Origin: Mesorhizobium sp. ES1-4
GTDB lineage: Bacteria > Pseudomonadota > Alphaproteobacteria > Rhizobiales > Rhizobiaceae
Assembly (NCBI RefSeq): GCF_020164745.1
Contig: NZ_JAIUGV010000005.1
Span: 124,001 to 188,000, forward strand
Direction: 5' to 3'
DNA: 64,000 bases
Shown: positions 28,201-35,991 of the stretch, piece after piece
Layout of the letters: every line of letters begins with the position of its first letter
How positions within the stretch are numbered: position 1 is the stretch's first letter
The notes under the pieces: generated by a model
What the model was told of the DNA's origin: nothing
The model's database searches: none
What the model saw: the letters and a program-made list of their open reading frames with translations, nothing else
Program-made: the position numbers and the translations under genes

Positions 28201-28380
28201 ACGCTGGTGGTGACGCCGTCGATGCTGATGGTGTTCACGCGCGCCAAGATCAAGCCCGGAGCGCGGCGCGGCTGGTTCAGCCGGCTGTTCCGGCGCGGCA
28301 AGGGCGAGATCTTGTCGGACGCGCCGACAGCAAACGCAGGCGCCGAGCCGACGATCGCCTTCCCGAAAGCCGCCGAATAG
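25204..28380 (+). CDS. RND family efflux transporter permease subunit
   Basis: Proton-driven inner-membrane pump of 1058 residues. Typical layout: TM1 near the N-terminus (LTISVLVFLLIAGWVAYQ), large periplasmic loop with porter-domain repeats, TM block from about 335 with GMLVDDAIIV (the paired Asp of TM4 used in proton relay), second periplasmic loop, and a second TM block ending with LTLVVTPSMLMVF. Sequence style suits AcrB/MexF-like hydrophobe exporters or the wider HAE family. Substrate is unknown. A terminator follows at 28403. Confidence 0.94.
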   Translation: MDIVRLAINNARLTISVLVFLLIAGWVAYQSTPKEAEPDVPIPMMYVSLIYQGISPEDSERLLLRPMESKLKSLKGLKEMRSAAFQGGGYVLVEFQPQTNLATALQDTRSKVQDGKADLPQAAEEPVVTEVNISEFPVLVVTLSGELPERVLAAAARELRDRIEEVPGVLEGSLQGSRDDLVEVVIDPMKLSSYGLQLDQLIGAVGASNSLVAAGNIEGSQGKYAVKVPSLIETPEDVAALPVVAGPNAVVQAKDIATIRSTFADATTITRLNGKPAIAIEVKKRIGANLIDTLTKVREVSDTFVKTMPEGMHVTYTQDKSVFVNQLLGDLQNHVMIAVILVFIVILYALSGRASLLIGLAIPSSFLIGILLLAMMGYTINMIVLFSLILAVGMLVDDAIIVTEFAERRMSEGMPKQEAFALAAKRMAGPVIAATMTRIAAFSPLLFWPGIIGDFMKYMPITLIVTLSASMLYALVFAPTLGAIFAKAPQHHEDDNRDGWYMAVVKQAVRFPITVMVLTVVLLAGIFVGYSKYGAGVEFFPSVEPDYGLLYVHARGNLSLAEMDTATRIAENRLLGWPGVKSVYTRVGKSDGGGQDVPEDVVGVIQYEFIDWRERKSANQILNDLRGVMAGIPGVDVEVRVPEAGPPTGKPIQIRLSAVDPQGLDEKARAVAARIAKVPGVIDISDGLPPPGVDWALEVDRAKAAQYGISPTSVGTVVQLVTNGLKLSEYRPAGADKAVDIRLRLPEDRRTLSTLDELRVQTSQGSVPISNFVVRKAKPSVGVLNRIDGARTVVVQANVAAGAQVAAIQQEVTKAVADMNLGSGIRWKLAGSNEDSAEASAFLSKAFGAAIFLIFLVLLAQFNKFTSVWLVLSCVVMATIGVFLGLLITGETFGIVMSGIGVIALAGVVVNNNIVLIDTYDRLREEGWDKMDAVLQTCRERARPVVLTAVSAILGVLPIAFGLGLEIFHHETTINAPSTQWWISLSSAIVFGLSFATVLTLVVTPSMLMVFTRAKIKPGARRGWFSRLFRRGKGEILSDAPTANAGAEPTIAFPKAAE

Positions 28381-28402
28381 ACGGGCTTCCGATCCGACTG
28401 GC

Positions 28403-28433
28403 AAAGGCCGCCTGGAACAACCGGGCGGCCTTT
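28403..28433 (+). terminator. Intrinsic terminator after RND pump gene
   Basis: AAAGGCCGCC and GGGCGGCCTTTT pair around a 10-base loop (arms 28403-28412 and 28424-28433), followed by GCATTTTCCC. Strong GC stem ending in Ts, 23 bases after the pump stop codon. Confidence 0.85.
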
Positions 28434-28499
28434 TGCATTTTCCCCCATGAGCAACGCAAAGCGTTGTCTTGCAAGCAAACGCGGAGCGGGGACTCTCAC

Positions 28500-28658
28500 A
28501 TGCCGATCAGCACCATCGTCATCATCGTCCTGATACTTGTCCTCATCGGCGCGGTTCCGGCCTGGCCGCACTCGCGATCCTGGGGTTATGGACCTGCGGG
28601 CATCATCGGTGCGGTGCTGGTGATCGTCCTGGTGTTGCTGTTGATGGGGCGGATCTGA
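28500..28658 (+). CDS. DUF3309 small membrane protein
   Basis: 52-residue hydrophobic peptide: first membrane segment at 4-19, a short polar loop with AWPHSRSWGYGP, and a second segment to the C-terminus ending LLLMGRI. The WPHSR.WGYGP core is the DUF3309 signature. Function unknown; such proteins are common in rhizobia. It follows a terminator, so it probably has its own promoter. The short upstream sequence CGGAGCGGGG may serve as ribosome site. Confidence 0.88.
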   Translation: MPISTIVIIVLILVLIGAVPAWPHSRSWGYGPAGIIGAVLVIVLVLLLMGRI

Positions 28659-28689
28659 ACGGTCAGCCCATCCACGGCCGCGACGAGCC

Positions 28690-29649
28690 TCAGGCAGCTT
28701 CCGCGGCGCCATTCACGGTAGCGATGCCGATGTCATCGAGCGCCTCGGCGACCGCCTGATCGAGCGGCGTGTGGGGGATTTCGCCAATAATGCTCTCCAG
28801 CCGCGTCGAAGCGAGCCGGTGCGGCTCGAAACGCAGGTATGACATCGAGACGATCTCGCGCCACATCGCCACGAACGGGCTGCCGGCGCGCAGCACCCAC
28901 CAGGGCATCGCCGTCATTTTCAAGGCATGGCCGACGGCCTTTTCGGCGGCGGCCTTGATCTCAAGGTCGGTGACGGCATGGCCCGGGAAGTTCAGCGCCT
29001 CATAGAAGCCGAGCCTGTCGAGATTGCGGGCCAGCGCGACAAAGCCGACCGCGAAGTCCGGCAGATAGGCCCATTCATGCACGAGATCAGCCGGCCCAGG
29101 CGCGGTGTAGATGCCCTTGTTGATCTTGGCGGCGACGACCAAGTCGAACCATGAGCCGCTGCCGGTGCCGCCGAAGAAATCGCCGGCGCGCAGAAGGATG
29201 GTGCGCACCCGGCCGGCCTCGGCCTCGCGGCGGAACAATTCCTCCATGGCGCAGCGAATGCGGCCTTTTTCCGTGGTCGGGTGGAAAGGTGTGTCTTCCG
29301 TGATCACCGCCGGCATTGGCGAGCCGTAATTGTAGACGGTGCCGGGGAAGAGATGCAGCGCACCATTGGCATGGCAGGCGGCCATGACGTTCCGCGCCAT
29401 CGGCAGGCACTTGCCCCAGTCGGTGTAGATCGGGTTCAGGCCGTTGAAGACGATGTCGACGCCTTGCGTGGCGCGGATGAGGGAAAGGCGGTCCAGTGCA
29501 TCGCCGGCCACCGCGGTGGCGCCCGCAAGCTCAGCCGGCACCTTACCGGTGCGGGTGACGGTGCGGACGTCGAAGCCGGCGTCGATGAAGGCTTTGGCAA
29601 CGACGCGGCCGAGCCGGCCGTTGGCGCCGAGGATTGCGATCTTGGTCAT
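28690..29649 (-). CDS. NAD(P)-binding extended SDR / epimerase-like protein
   Basis: 319-residue Rossmann-fold protein with GANGRLG at 8-14 for NAD(P) binding. The later YNYG segment (GTVYNYGSPMP) occupies the place of the YxxxK motif but has no Lys four residues on, so it is an atypical member. It contains PTTEKGRIR after the active-site region and a C-terminal half of unclear function. It may be a redox enzyme or an NmrA-like sensor. Immediately upstream are two DUF680 genes on the same strand, and a LysR gene is divergent to that group. Confidence 0.8.
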   Translation of the reverse strand: MTKIAILGANGRLGRVVAKAFIDAGFDVRTVTRTGKVPAELAGATAVAGDALDRLSLIRATQGVDIVFNGLNPIYTDWGKCLPMARNVMAACHANGALHLFPGTVYNYGSPMPAVITEDTPFHPTTEKGRIRCAMEELFRREAEAGRVRTILLRAGDFFGGTGSGSWFDLVVAAKINKGIYTAPGPADLVHEWAYLPDFAVGFVALARNLDRLGFYEALNFPGHAVTDLEIKAAAEKAVGHALKMTAMPWWVLRAGSPFVAMWREIVSMSYLRFEPHRLASTRLESIIGEIPHTPLDQAVAEALDDIGIATVNGAAEAA

Positions 29650-29716
29650 TTCAGGTCTCCTTGTTTGAAGCGATGGGTCGAGCCCACCGCTTTCAGGTTG
29701 TTGGAAGGACAGCCGT

Positions 29717-29920
29717 TCAGCGGCTGCCGAAGAGGTCGCGGTTGCTGCCCTTTACGACCGTCTGCTGGCTGCTGTCGGGTTTGCTGATCGACGCGGTCAC
29801 CGACTGGTCGACGGTGGCAACGGGTCGATTGGCGCTGTCCGAGCCAAACTTGTCGCTCCCGGCGAAAGCGGTGCCGGCGGCGATGAGGAGGGCGGCGGTG
29901 GTGATAGCGATCCTGGTCAT
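29717..29920 (-). CDS. DUF680-type small exported protein, copy 1
   Basis: 67 residues with a Sec signal peptide (MTRIAITTAALLIAAGTAFA) and a short mature part that begins GSDKFGSDSANRPVATVD and ends GSNRDLFGSR. No Cys and no recognised enzyme motif; function unknown. It is 47 bases downstream of a very similar gene, so the pair arose by duplication. From memory, DUF680 proteins are largely restricted to Mesorhizobium. Confidence 0.8.
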   Translation of the reverse strand: MTRIAITTAALLIAAGTAFAGSDKFGSDSANRPVATVDQSVTASISKPDSSQQTVVKGSNRDLFGSR

Positions 29921-29967
29921 TTGAGTTTTCCTGATTTTGAGGGTTGGATTTGGCGTCGGTGTTGTGA

Positions 29968-30165
29968 TCAGCGGCCGAAAAGGTTGCGGTCGGCGCCGTG
30001 GGGAGCCCGGGTGGTCTGTCCCGGCTTCGATGTGGATGCGGTGGTCGAGCGGTCGACCGTGGCGGCGGGTTGATTGGCAGCGTCCGAGCCAAACTTGTCG
30101 CTGCCGGCGAAAGCGGTGCTGGCGGCAATGAGCATGGCGGTGGCGGCGAGTGCGATCTTGGTCAT
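29968..30165 (-). CDS. DUF680-type small exported protein, copy 2
   Basis: 65 residues, paralog of the gene at 29717-29920. The signal peptide (MTKIALAATAMLIAASTAFA) and the mature start GSDKFGSDAANQPAATVD are nearly the same, and both end in N-[RD]-LFG. Central residues differ. It is the first of the minus-strand row DUF680, DUF680, SDR that is divergent from the LysR regulator. Function unknown. Confidence 0.8.
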   Translation of the reverse strand: MTKIALAATAMLIAASTAFAGSDKFGSDAANQPAATVDRSTTASTSKPGQTTRAPHGADRNLFGR

Positions 30166-30280
30166 GTCAGTTACTCCTGTTGGGTGTTTGCGGTTCGTGT
30201 CGGTGTTTGCAGGGCGAATATGATAGGCTCATCGATGAATTAAAATTGACCATGCACGTAGTTTTGATATTCATTCTTGA

Positions 30281-31195
30281 ATGAGCGAAATCGACTGGAA
30301 TCTGATCAAGAGCTTCGTCACGGTGGCGGAAACCGGCAGCCTGTCGGCCGCCGCGCGAAAGCTGTCGGCCAGCCAGCCGACGCTTGGCCGTCACATCGGC
30401 GAGCTGGAGCAGGCGCTCGGTGTCACGCTGTTCAGGCGCGGGCGGAGCGGCTACGCGCTGACCGAAGCCGGAGCCACGCTGTTTGAACGCGGCAAGGCTG
30501 TCAGCGAGCAGGCGAGCGCCTTTTCACGGCTGGCGCTGGGCTCGGTCGAGGCAATCGAGGGCACGGTGCGCATCGCCGCCAGCGAAGTGGTGGCGGCCTA
30601 TGTGCTGCCGGCCATGATGGCCAGGCTTGGTATCGAGGAGCCCGGTATCGAGGTCGAGATCGTGGCCTCGAACCAGGTCGAGAACCTGCTGCGCCGCGAC
30701 GCCGATATCGCCATCCGCATGGTCAAGCCAGCCCAGAATGAACTGGTCGCGCGCAAGGTCTGCGATATCCCGCTCTGCGCCTGCGCGGCCATATCCTATC
30801 TCGATCGGCGCGGCCGTCCGATGGGGCCGGCGGATCTCGTCGATCACGCGCTGGTAGGCTTCGATCGCAGTGACGAGATTATCCGGGGCTTTACGCAATT
30901 CGGTATCCCGGTCACCCGGGGCAGTTTCCGCTTCAGGGCCGACAACCAGATCGTGCTATGGGAAGCGGTGCGGGCGGGAAACGGCATTGGTCTCGGCCAG
31001 GAGCCGCTGGCCGACCGCGATCCGCTGGTGGAAAAGGTACTGTCCGGCCTGCCACTGCCTGCCCTTCCGGTGTGGCTGGCGATGCACCGCGACGTGCGCG
31101 GCAGCGTGCGCATCCGCCGCGTGGCCGACTTTCTCCATGAGGAACTGAAGCGCTATTCGGCAGGTGCCGCGTCGGGGGCGAATTCGGCGCGGTGA
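30281..31195 (+). CDS. LysR-family transcriptional regulator
   Basis: 304 residues. Winged HTH at about 3-62 (WNLIKSFVTVAETGSLSAAARKL ... TLGRHIGELEQ) and a LysR substrate-binding domain from about 90. The divergent minus-strand row with DUF680 genes and the SDR is the probable target. A TCATCGATGA palindrome lies at 30229-30238 in the shared gap and could be part of its binding site. The 3' end overlaps the convergent MFS gene by 43 bases. Inducer unknown. Confidence 0.9.
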   Translation: MSEIDWNLIKSFVTVAETGSLSAAARKLSASQPTLGRHIGELEQALGVTLFRRGRSGYALTEAGATLFERGKAVSEQASAFSRLALGSVEAIEGTVRIAASEVVAAYVLPAMMARLGIEEPGIEVEIVASNQVENLLRRDADIAIRMVKPAQNELVARKVCDIPLCACAAISYLDRRGRPMGPADLVDHALVGFDRSDEIIRGFTQFGIPVTRGSFRFRADNQIVLWEAVRAGNGIGLGQEPLADRDPLVEKVLSGLPLPALPVWLAMHRDVRGSVRIRRVADFLHEELKRYSAGAASGANSAR

Positions 31196-32334
31196 GCCAA
31201 TCCGGCCATCAGAAGAACGAGGACCAGCAGGCCGGACATGGCGATGAAGATCGGGCCGAAGCTGAAATGCTCGGCGACGAAGCCGATCGCCGACGGTGCC
31301 ACCAGAATGCCGGAATAACCCATGGTGGTGACGACGCTCATGCCGGTGCCCGACGACATGCCTTCCTGATTGCCGCCGGCCGAAAAGATGATCGGCACCA
31401 TGTTGGCGATGCCGAAGCCGCACAGCGCGAAGGCGGCGATGGCCAGCCAGGGCGAGGGCGACAGGCCGGCGATCAGCATGCCGGCGGCGGCGACTACAGC
31501 CGATCCGCGCAGCGTCATCACCGCCCCGAAGCGGTTGCGGACGCCATCGCCAAAAAAGCGCATGATCGCCATGACGCCGGAGAAGGCGGCATAGGCAAGG
31601 CCGGCGACGGCGAGGTCGGCGCCGAGTTCCTGCCGCAGATACAGCGCCGCCCAGTCAAGCACCGCGCCCTCGGAAATCATCGTCAGCAGGGCCATCAGGC
31701 CGATCAGGTAGACCAATGGGTTTGCCGGCAAGGTGAGTTTGTGATGTTCGGCCGCCTGGGGCCTGTTTTCGGCCACGATATGGGGGACCGCCGCCGCGAT
31801 TGCCGCGAAGGCAAGCGCGGTCACCACCAAGGCATGGGCGAGATGGCCATAGTTCTGGATGGCAAAGCCGCCGAGGGCGCCGCCGGCGAAACCGCCGAGG
31901 CTCCAGAAGCCGTGCGAGGAGGACATGATGGCGCGCCCCAGCCGCCGTTCCACCACCACGGCATTGGCATTCATGGCAACATCCATGCCGCCGATCGAGC
32001 CGCCGAAGACGAACATGGCGACGGCCGCCAGCGGCACGTCGGGCGCCAGCGCGACGACCAGCAGGCCGAGGCTGCCGCACAGGCCGAACCAGCGCAGCAC
32101 GGTGCGCGATCCGTGTTTGGAGATCAGGTGGCCGCACCAGGTCATGGCGGTGACCGCGCCGGCGCCGAACAAAAGGATCAGCAGGCCGAGCGTGAATTTC
32201 GAGATGTCCAGCCGCGTCAGGAACACCGGGATCTGCGGCGCCCAGCTGCCGGTCAGGAAGCCATTGGCGAGGAAAATGGCCGCCACGGCCCATCGCCCTC
32301 GAATGGCGGTCTGCATGGCGTTCGAGGCGTTCAT
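31153..32334 (-). CDS. MFS transporter
   Basis: 393-residue permease with about twelve hydrophobic segments. The pattern GRWAVAAIFLANGFLTGSWAPQIP in TM1, the MDVAMNANAVVVERR loop between TM4 and TM5, and the SSSHGFWSLGGFAGG segment are typical of a sugar/fucose-type or YfcJ-like MFS group. Substrate unknown. It is convergent with the LysR gene, with a 43-base overlap of coding ends. Upstream is a 368-base gap with a palindromic repeat. Confidence 0.86.
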   Translation of the reverse strand: MNASNAMQTAIRGRWAVAAIFLANGFLTGSWAPQIPVFLTRLDISKFTLGLLILLFGAGAVTAMTWCGHLISKHGSRTVLRWFGLCGSLGLLVVALAPDVPLAAVAMFVFGGSIGGMDVAMNANAVVVERRLGRAIMSSSHGFWSLGGFAGGALGGFAIQNYGHLAHALVVTALAFAAIAAAVPHIVAENRPQAAEHHKLTLPANPLVYLIGLMALLTMISEGAVLDWAALYLRQELGADLAVAGLAYAAFSGVMAIMRFFGDGVRNRFGAVMTLRGSAVVAAAGMLIAGLSPSPWLAIAAFALCGFGIANMVPIIFSAGGNQEGMSSGTGMSVVTTMGYSGILVAPSAIGFVAEHFSFGPIFIAMSGLLVLVLLMAGLAHRAEFAPDAAPAE

Positions 32335-32702
32335 GGGCGGATCCGGTCAGAAAACGGCTTTGCGCGCCAAATTAGATCGATTCAATTTCTAGTCAAGAAC
32401 CGCGATAGGAAAGTTCTTGGACCAAGGGCAAGCCTTCAAGGAAGCACTTGGAGATTAACGGAGATACTCCTCCAGTCGTCATCCACGGGCGGAGCAAGGA
32501 GCGCAGCGACGCGGCGCAGACCCGAGGATCCATGCCGTGACTTCGAGACATCGCAGCGATGCAGAACATTTCCCGGGTTGCGCCATTACGATCATATTCT
32601 GCACCGCCGTGTTCTTCGGCAGCCGTCACGGCATGGATTCTAGGGTCTTCTCGACGTCGCTTCGCGACTGCTTCGCCCTAGAATGACGACGTTGCAAAGG
32701 CC
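32335..32702. repeat. 368-bp gap with palindromic repeat element
   Basis: No gene. Two nested inverted repeats: ATCCATGCCGTGAC (32528-32541) with GTCACGGCATGGAT (32625-32638), a perfect 14-base match, and TTCTAGGG (32638-32645) with CCCTAGAA (32676-32683) enclosing a GTCGCTTCGCGAC mini-hairpin. The GC-rich word CGCAGCGACGCGGCGCAG lies nearby. Structure suggests a dispersed rhizobial palindromic element; I see no transposase. Confidence 0.7.
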
Positions 32703-33011
32703 TCAGTGATCCGTGGGACGCCTAGCTTCGAATTCAGCCTTCTTGGCGTCCGACGCGTCAGTCTGGTTGAGCGCTTGCCATTCGGCATAGGGCATGCCGT
32801 AGACGATCTCGCGCGACTGGTCCTTGCCGAGGTCGACGCCCTCCGCATTGGCCGCCTCGCGGTACCAGTTGGACAGGCAGTTGCGGCAGAAGCCGGCGAG
32901 GTTCATCAGATCGATGTTCTGCACGTCGCTGCGTTCGCGCAAATGCGTCACCAGCCGGCGAAAGGCGGCTGCCTCGAAGTCGCGCTTCTGCTCGTCGCTG
33001 AGTTCGGTCAT
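32703..33011 (-). CDS. DUF1244 domain protein
   Basis: 102 residues. The DUF1244 signature is FCRNCLSNWYREAA with Cys pair CxxC near the middle, plus GMPYAEWQ. The family is small, cytoplasmic and of unknown function, widespread in alpha- and gammaproteobacteria. The CxxC could bind metal or be redox active, untested. It is 18 bases downstream of the N-formylglutamate amidohydrolase gene on the same strand, so probably one transcript. Confidence 0.85.
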   Translation of the reverse strand: MTELSDEQKRDFEAAAFRRLVTHLRERSDVQNIDLMNLAGFCRNCLSNWYREAANAEGVDLGKDQSREIVYGMPYAEWQALNQTDASDAKKAEFEARRPTDH

Positions 33012-33029
33012 CGTAACATCCTTCCAGCC

Positions 33030-33827
33030 TTATAGCGGCCCGGTGCGCGAGCCGAATTGCTTGACCTCGTGTATATCGGCACGGCGGTCGATCGCGTCAA
33101 CGATCGGGGCCAGCCGTCCGGCCCAGGCGAGAATGCCCTTCTGGTCCGCTATCAGATCCTGGCGGATTTCGATCAGCGCGTGGGCATAACCATTGACGAT
33201 GGCATGCTTGAACATGGTGTCGCCGCGCAGGGCGCCGTCATAGGGCTCGTTGTCGCCGACGACGAGGCCGCCATCGGCGGCGAGCATATCGATCAATGGC
33301 CGGGCTACCCGATCGTCCATGTCCCAGAGGATGCCTACATGCCACGGCCGCTGCCTGCCCTGCATGGCAGGCGTGAAGGAGTGCACCGAGAAGATAAAGG
33401 GCGCCTTGCCGGTGGCTTGCGCCACCGACGCCAGCATGGCGCCGACCGCATCATGATAGGGACGGTAGAAGCGATCAAGCCGCCTTTCGCGCTCCTCCCG
33501 CGCCAGGGGGTAATTTCCCGGAATAATGGTGCCGTCGTAGAGCTGGCGGATGAGGGTTGGATCGTCCTCGCCGCGATTTGGATCGATCAGCAGCCGCGAG
33601 AAATTGGCGAGCACCGCCGGCACGTCCAGCAGGGCGGCCAGTTCGCGCGTCACCGCCTCGACGCCGATGTCATAGGCGATATGGCGGTCGAACTCGGCCG
33701 CCGGCAGCCCCAGGCTGCCATACTCCTCCGGCAGGTCGCGGCGGGCATGATCGGCCAGAAGCACGATGCCCCGCTTGCGGTCGCCCTCGACGATATCGAA
33801 CGGCGCGAAAACTGTGGATCGGGTCAT
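33030..33827 (-). CDS. N-formylglutamate amidohydrolase family protein
   Basis: 265-residue hydrolase of the FGase family, which in histidine degradation cleaves N-formylglutamate to formate and glutamate. Landmarks include LLADHARRDLP (His of a zinc site), NFSRLLIDPNR, and FIFSVHSFTP with a second His. No other hut gene is in the window, so a different N-formyl or related substrate is possible. Likely co-transcribed with the DUF1244 gene downstream. Confidence 0.85.
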   Translation of the reverse strand: MTRSTVFAPFDIVEGDRKRGIVLLADHARRDLPEEYGSLGLPAAEFDRHIAYDIGVEAVTRELAALLDVPAVLANFSRLLIDPNRGEDDPTLIRQLYDGTIIPGNYPLAREERERRLDRFYRPYHDAVGAMLASVAQATGKAPFIFSVHSFTPAMQGRQRPWHVGILWDMDDRVARPLIDMLAADGGLVVGDNEPYDGALRGDTMFKHAIVNGYAHALIEIRQDLIADQKGILAWAGRLAPIVDAIDRRADIHEVKQFGSRTGPL

Positions 33828-34096
33828 TGGCGGAAAATGGTCGTTCGCTGGCTTTCGGGGAGGGTGCTATCGTCATTCCACGAAGACGACGCGTGCGCAA
33901 TGCCGTTGTTTGGCCAAGGTTTCCCGAGAAATCTGGCAAGGGGCGACGGGTCGTGCGCCGGGAGCCTTCCTAAATCGATTGGAATTGGACAAAACGGCGC
34001 GTTGACATGCGCACGGACTTTTCCGAAAAGGGGCGCAGAGAGATGCTGATGTGGTTCTTGAGGGCTTTTGGAATGGGTTGCGCCGGCAGGCAGGGC

Positions 34097-34561
34097 ATGC
34101 GCTCTGCCTTTACCATGCCGCTCCTGGTCCTGGCCGTCGGCGTGTCTGCAATGGTCACGGCCTCGCCGGCGCGCGCCGATTTCCGCGTCTGCAATGCCAC
34201 GCAAAACCTGGTCGGTGTGGGCATCGGCTATCGTGCCAAGGCCGGCTGGATCACCGAGGGCTGGTGGCACATCGAAGGATCGAGCTGCAAGACCTTGATC
34301 GAAGGGCCGCTGTCATCAAGGTTTTACTATCTTTATGCAGAAGACGCAGAGCGCGGCGGACGCTGGGACGGCCCGATCAACATGTGCGTGGCTGAAAAAG
34401 AGTTCAAGATCGCCGGTGTAAGCGACTGCGTAGCCCGGGGCTTCCAGCGCGCCGGATTCCAGGAATATGACACGGGCGAGCAGGCAAGCTGGATGGTCCA
34501 GCTCACCGACGAGCCCGCAACGGGAGGCGCTCCAGCCGCCCCGGGAACGAACAGTCAATGA
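34097..34561 (+). CDS. DUF1036 exported protein
   Basis: 154 residues from the chosen ATG, with a clean signal peptide ending in SPARA. The mature DUF1036 domain includes DFRVCNAT, GYRAKAGW, EGWWHIEGSSC and FYYLYAED, with paired Cys that may form a disulfide. In-frame ATGs at 34043 and 34007 would add an atypical N-terminus. Function unknown. It overlaps the pyruvate kinase gene by 4 bases (ATGA), an unusual pairing that implies co-transcription. Confidence 0.78.
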   Translation: MRSAFTMPLLVLAVGVSAMVTASPARADFRVCNATQNLVGVGIGYRAKAGWITEGWWHIEGSSCKTLIEGPLSSRFYYLYAEDAERGGRWDGPINMCVAEKEFKIAGVSDCVARGFQRAGFQEYDTGEQASWMVQLTDEPATGGAPAAPGTNSQ

Positions 34562-35991
34562 GACGCAGCCGCAAGGTCAAGATCCTAGCCACCATCGGTC
34601 CGGCCTCCTCGTCCGAGGAGATGCTGAAGAAGCTGTTCGAGGCCGGTGCGGATGTCTTCCGCATCAATATGAGCCATACCGACCATGAGCTGATGCGCAC
34701 GCTGGTCGGCCGCATCCGTTCCGTCGAGGAAAAAGTCGGCCGGCCGATCGGTATCCTGGCCGACCTGCAGGGCCCGAAGCTGCGCGTCGGCAAATTCGCC
34801 AACGGCAAGGAAGTGCTGACGCTTGGCCAGACTTTCACGCTCGACGACAACCCGGAGCCAGGCACCTCGACCAGGGTCTACCTGCCGCACCCGGAAATCC
34901 TGCGTTCGGTCGAAGCAGGCCATCGCCTCCTGATCGACGACGGCAAACTCGAGCTGAAGGCGGTGAAGAGCGACGGCAAGTCGATCGTCTGCACCGTCAT
35001 TGCCGGCACGACCATTTCCGACAAGAAGGGCGTCAGCCTGCCCGATACCGACCTACCGGTCGGCGCGCTGACCGAGAAGGACCGGAGGGACCTCGACGCG
35101 GTGCTGGCCACGGGCGTGGATTGGGTCGCGCTGTCCTTCGTGCAGCGGCCGGAAGACCTGGCCGAAGCGCGCAAGATCGCTCGTGGCCGAGCGCTCATCA
35201 TGGCCAAGATCGAAAAGCCGCAGGCCGTCGCCCGGCTGGCCGAGATCATCGAACTGTCCGATGCACTGATGGTCGCCCGCGGCGATCTCGGCGTCGAAAT
35301 GCCGCTGGAGGCTGTGCCCGGTATCCAGAAGCAGATCACGCGCGCCGCGCGCCGCGCCGGCAAGCCTGTGGTGGTCGCCACGCAGATGCTGGAATCGATG
35401 ATCACCGCCCCCGTGCCGACCCGCGCCGAGGTCTCAGACGTTTCGATCGCCGTCTTCGAAGGCGCCGACGCGGTCATGCTGTCGGCGGAATCGGCGGCGG
35501 GCGCCTATCCCGTCGAAGCCGTAGCGATGATGAACCGCATCGCCACCAAGGTCGAAACCGACCCCACCTATGCCGGGATCATCAACGCGCAGCGCTCCGA
35601 GCCGGAAGCGACGGGCGCCGACGCCATTTCGCTGGCAGCGCGCGAAATCGCCGAGACGCTGAAATTGTCGGCGATCATCACCTACACCGCGTCCGGCAAC
35701 ACCGGGCTGCGCGCCGCGCGCGAACGGCCGCAGGTGCCGATCGTGGCGCTGTCGCCGATCCTCAATACGGCGCGGCGACTGTCGCTTTTGTGGGGCACGC
35801 ATTGCGTCGTCTCGCCCGATGCCACCGATCTCGACGACATGGTCAACCGCGCCTGCCGCATCGCGCTGGAAGAAGAATTCGGCAAGCCGGGTGACCGCGT
35901 GATCATCACCGCCGGCGTGCCGCTCAGGACGCCGGGATCGACCAACATGCTGCGCATCGCCTATGTCGGATCCGAAACTGCCGGCCGGTAA
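34558..35991 (+). CDS. pyk: Pyruvate kinase
   Basis: Glycolytic enzyme of 477 residues that makes pyruvate and ATP from phosphoenolpyruvate and ADP. ATIGPAS near the start, RINMSH near 36-41, the catalytic Lys and Glu in MAKIEKPQAV, the MVARGDLGVE metal/K+ segment and ATQMLESM are all present. The C-terminal allosteric domain is complete. Overlaps DUF1036 upstream by 4 bases and the convergent hypothetical gene downstream by 31 bases. Confidence 0.96.
   Translation: MRRSRKVKILATIGPASSSEEMLKKLFEAGADVFRINMSHTDHELMRTLVGRIRSVEEKVGRPIGILADLQGPKLRVGKFANGKEVLTLGQTFTLDDNPEPGTSTRVYLPHPEILRSVEAGHRLLIDDGKLELKAVKSDGKSIVCTVIAGTTISDKKGVSLPDTDLPVGALTEKDRRDLDAVLATGVDWVALSFVQRPEDLAEARKIARGRALIMAKIEKPQAVARLAEIIELSDALMVARGDLGVEMPLEAVPGIQKQITRAARRAGKPVVVATQMLESMITAPVPTRAEVSDVSIAVFEGADAVMLSAESAAGAYPVEAVAMMNRIATKVETDPTYAGIINAQRSEPEATGADAISLAAREIAETLKLSAIITYTASGNTGLRAARERPQVPIVALSPILNTARRLSLLWGTHCVVSPDATDLDDMVNRACRIALEEEFGKPGDRVIITAGVPLRTPGSTNMLRIAYVGSETAGR

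Noticed and set aside
25149-28658. Very long second open frame (about 1169 codons) across the RND pump gene
   Set aside because: It is the +1 frame of a GC-rich gene. The product is Arg/Gly/Ala-rich without domains, and only its last 52 codons (DUF3309) are real.
32528-32683. Insertion-sequence remnant at the nested inverted repeats
   Set aside because: There is no transposase frame and no target-site duplication; it fits a short palindromic repeat instead.
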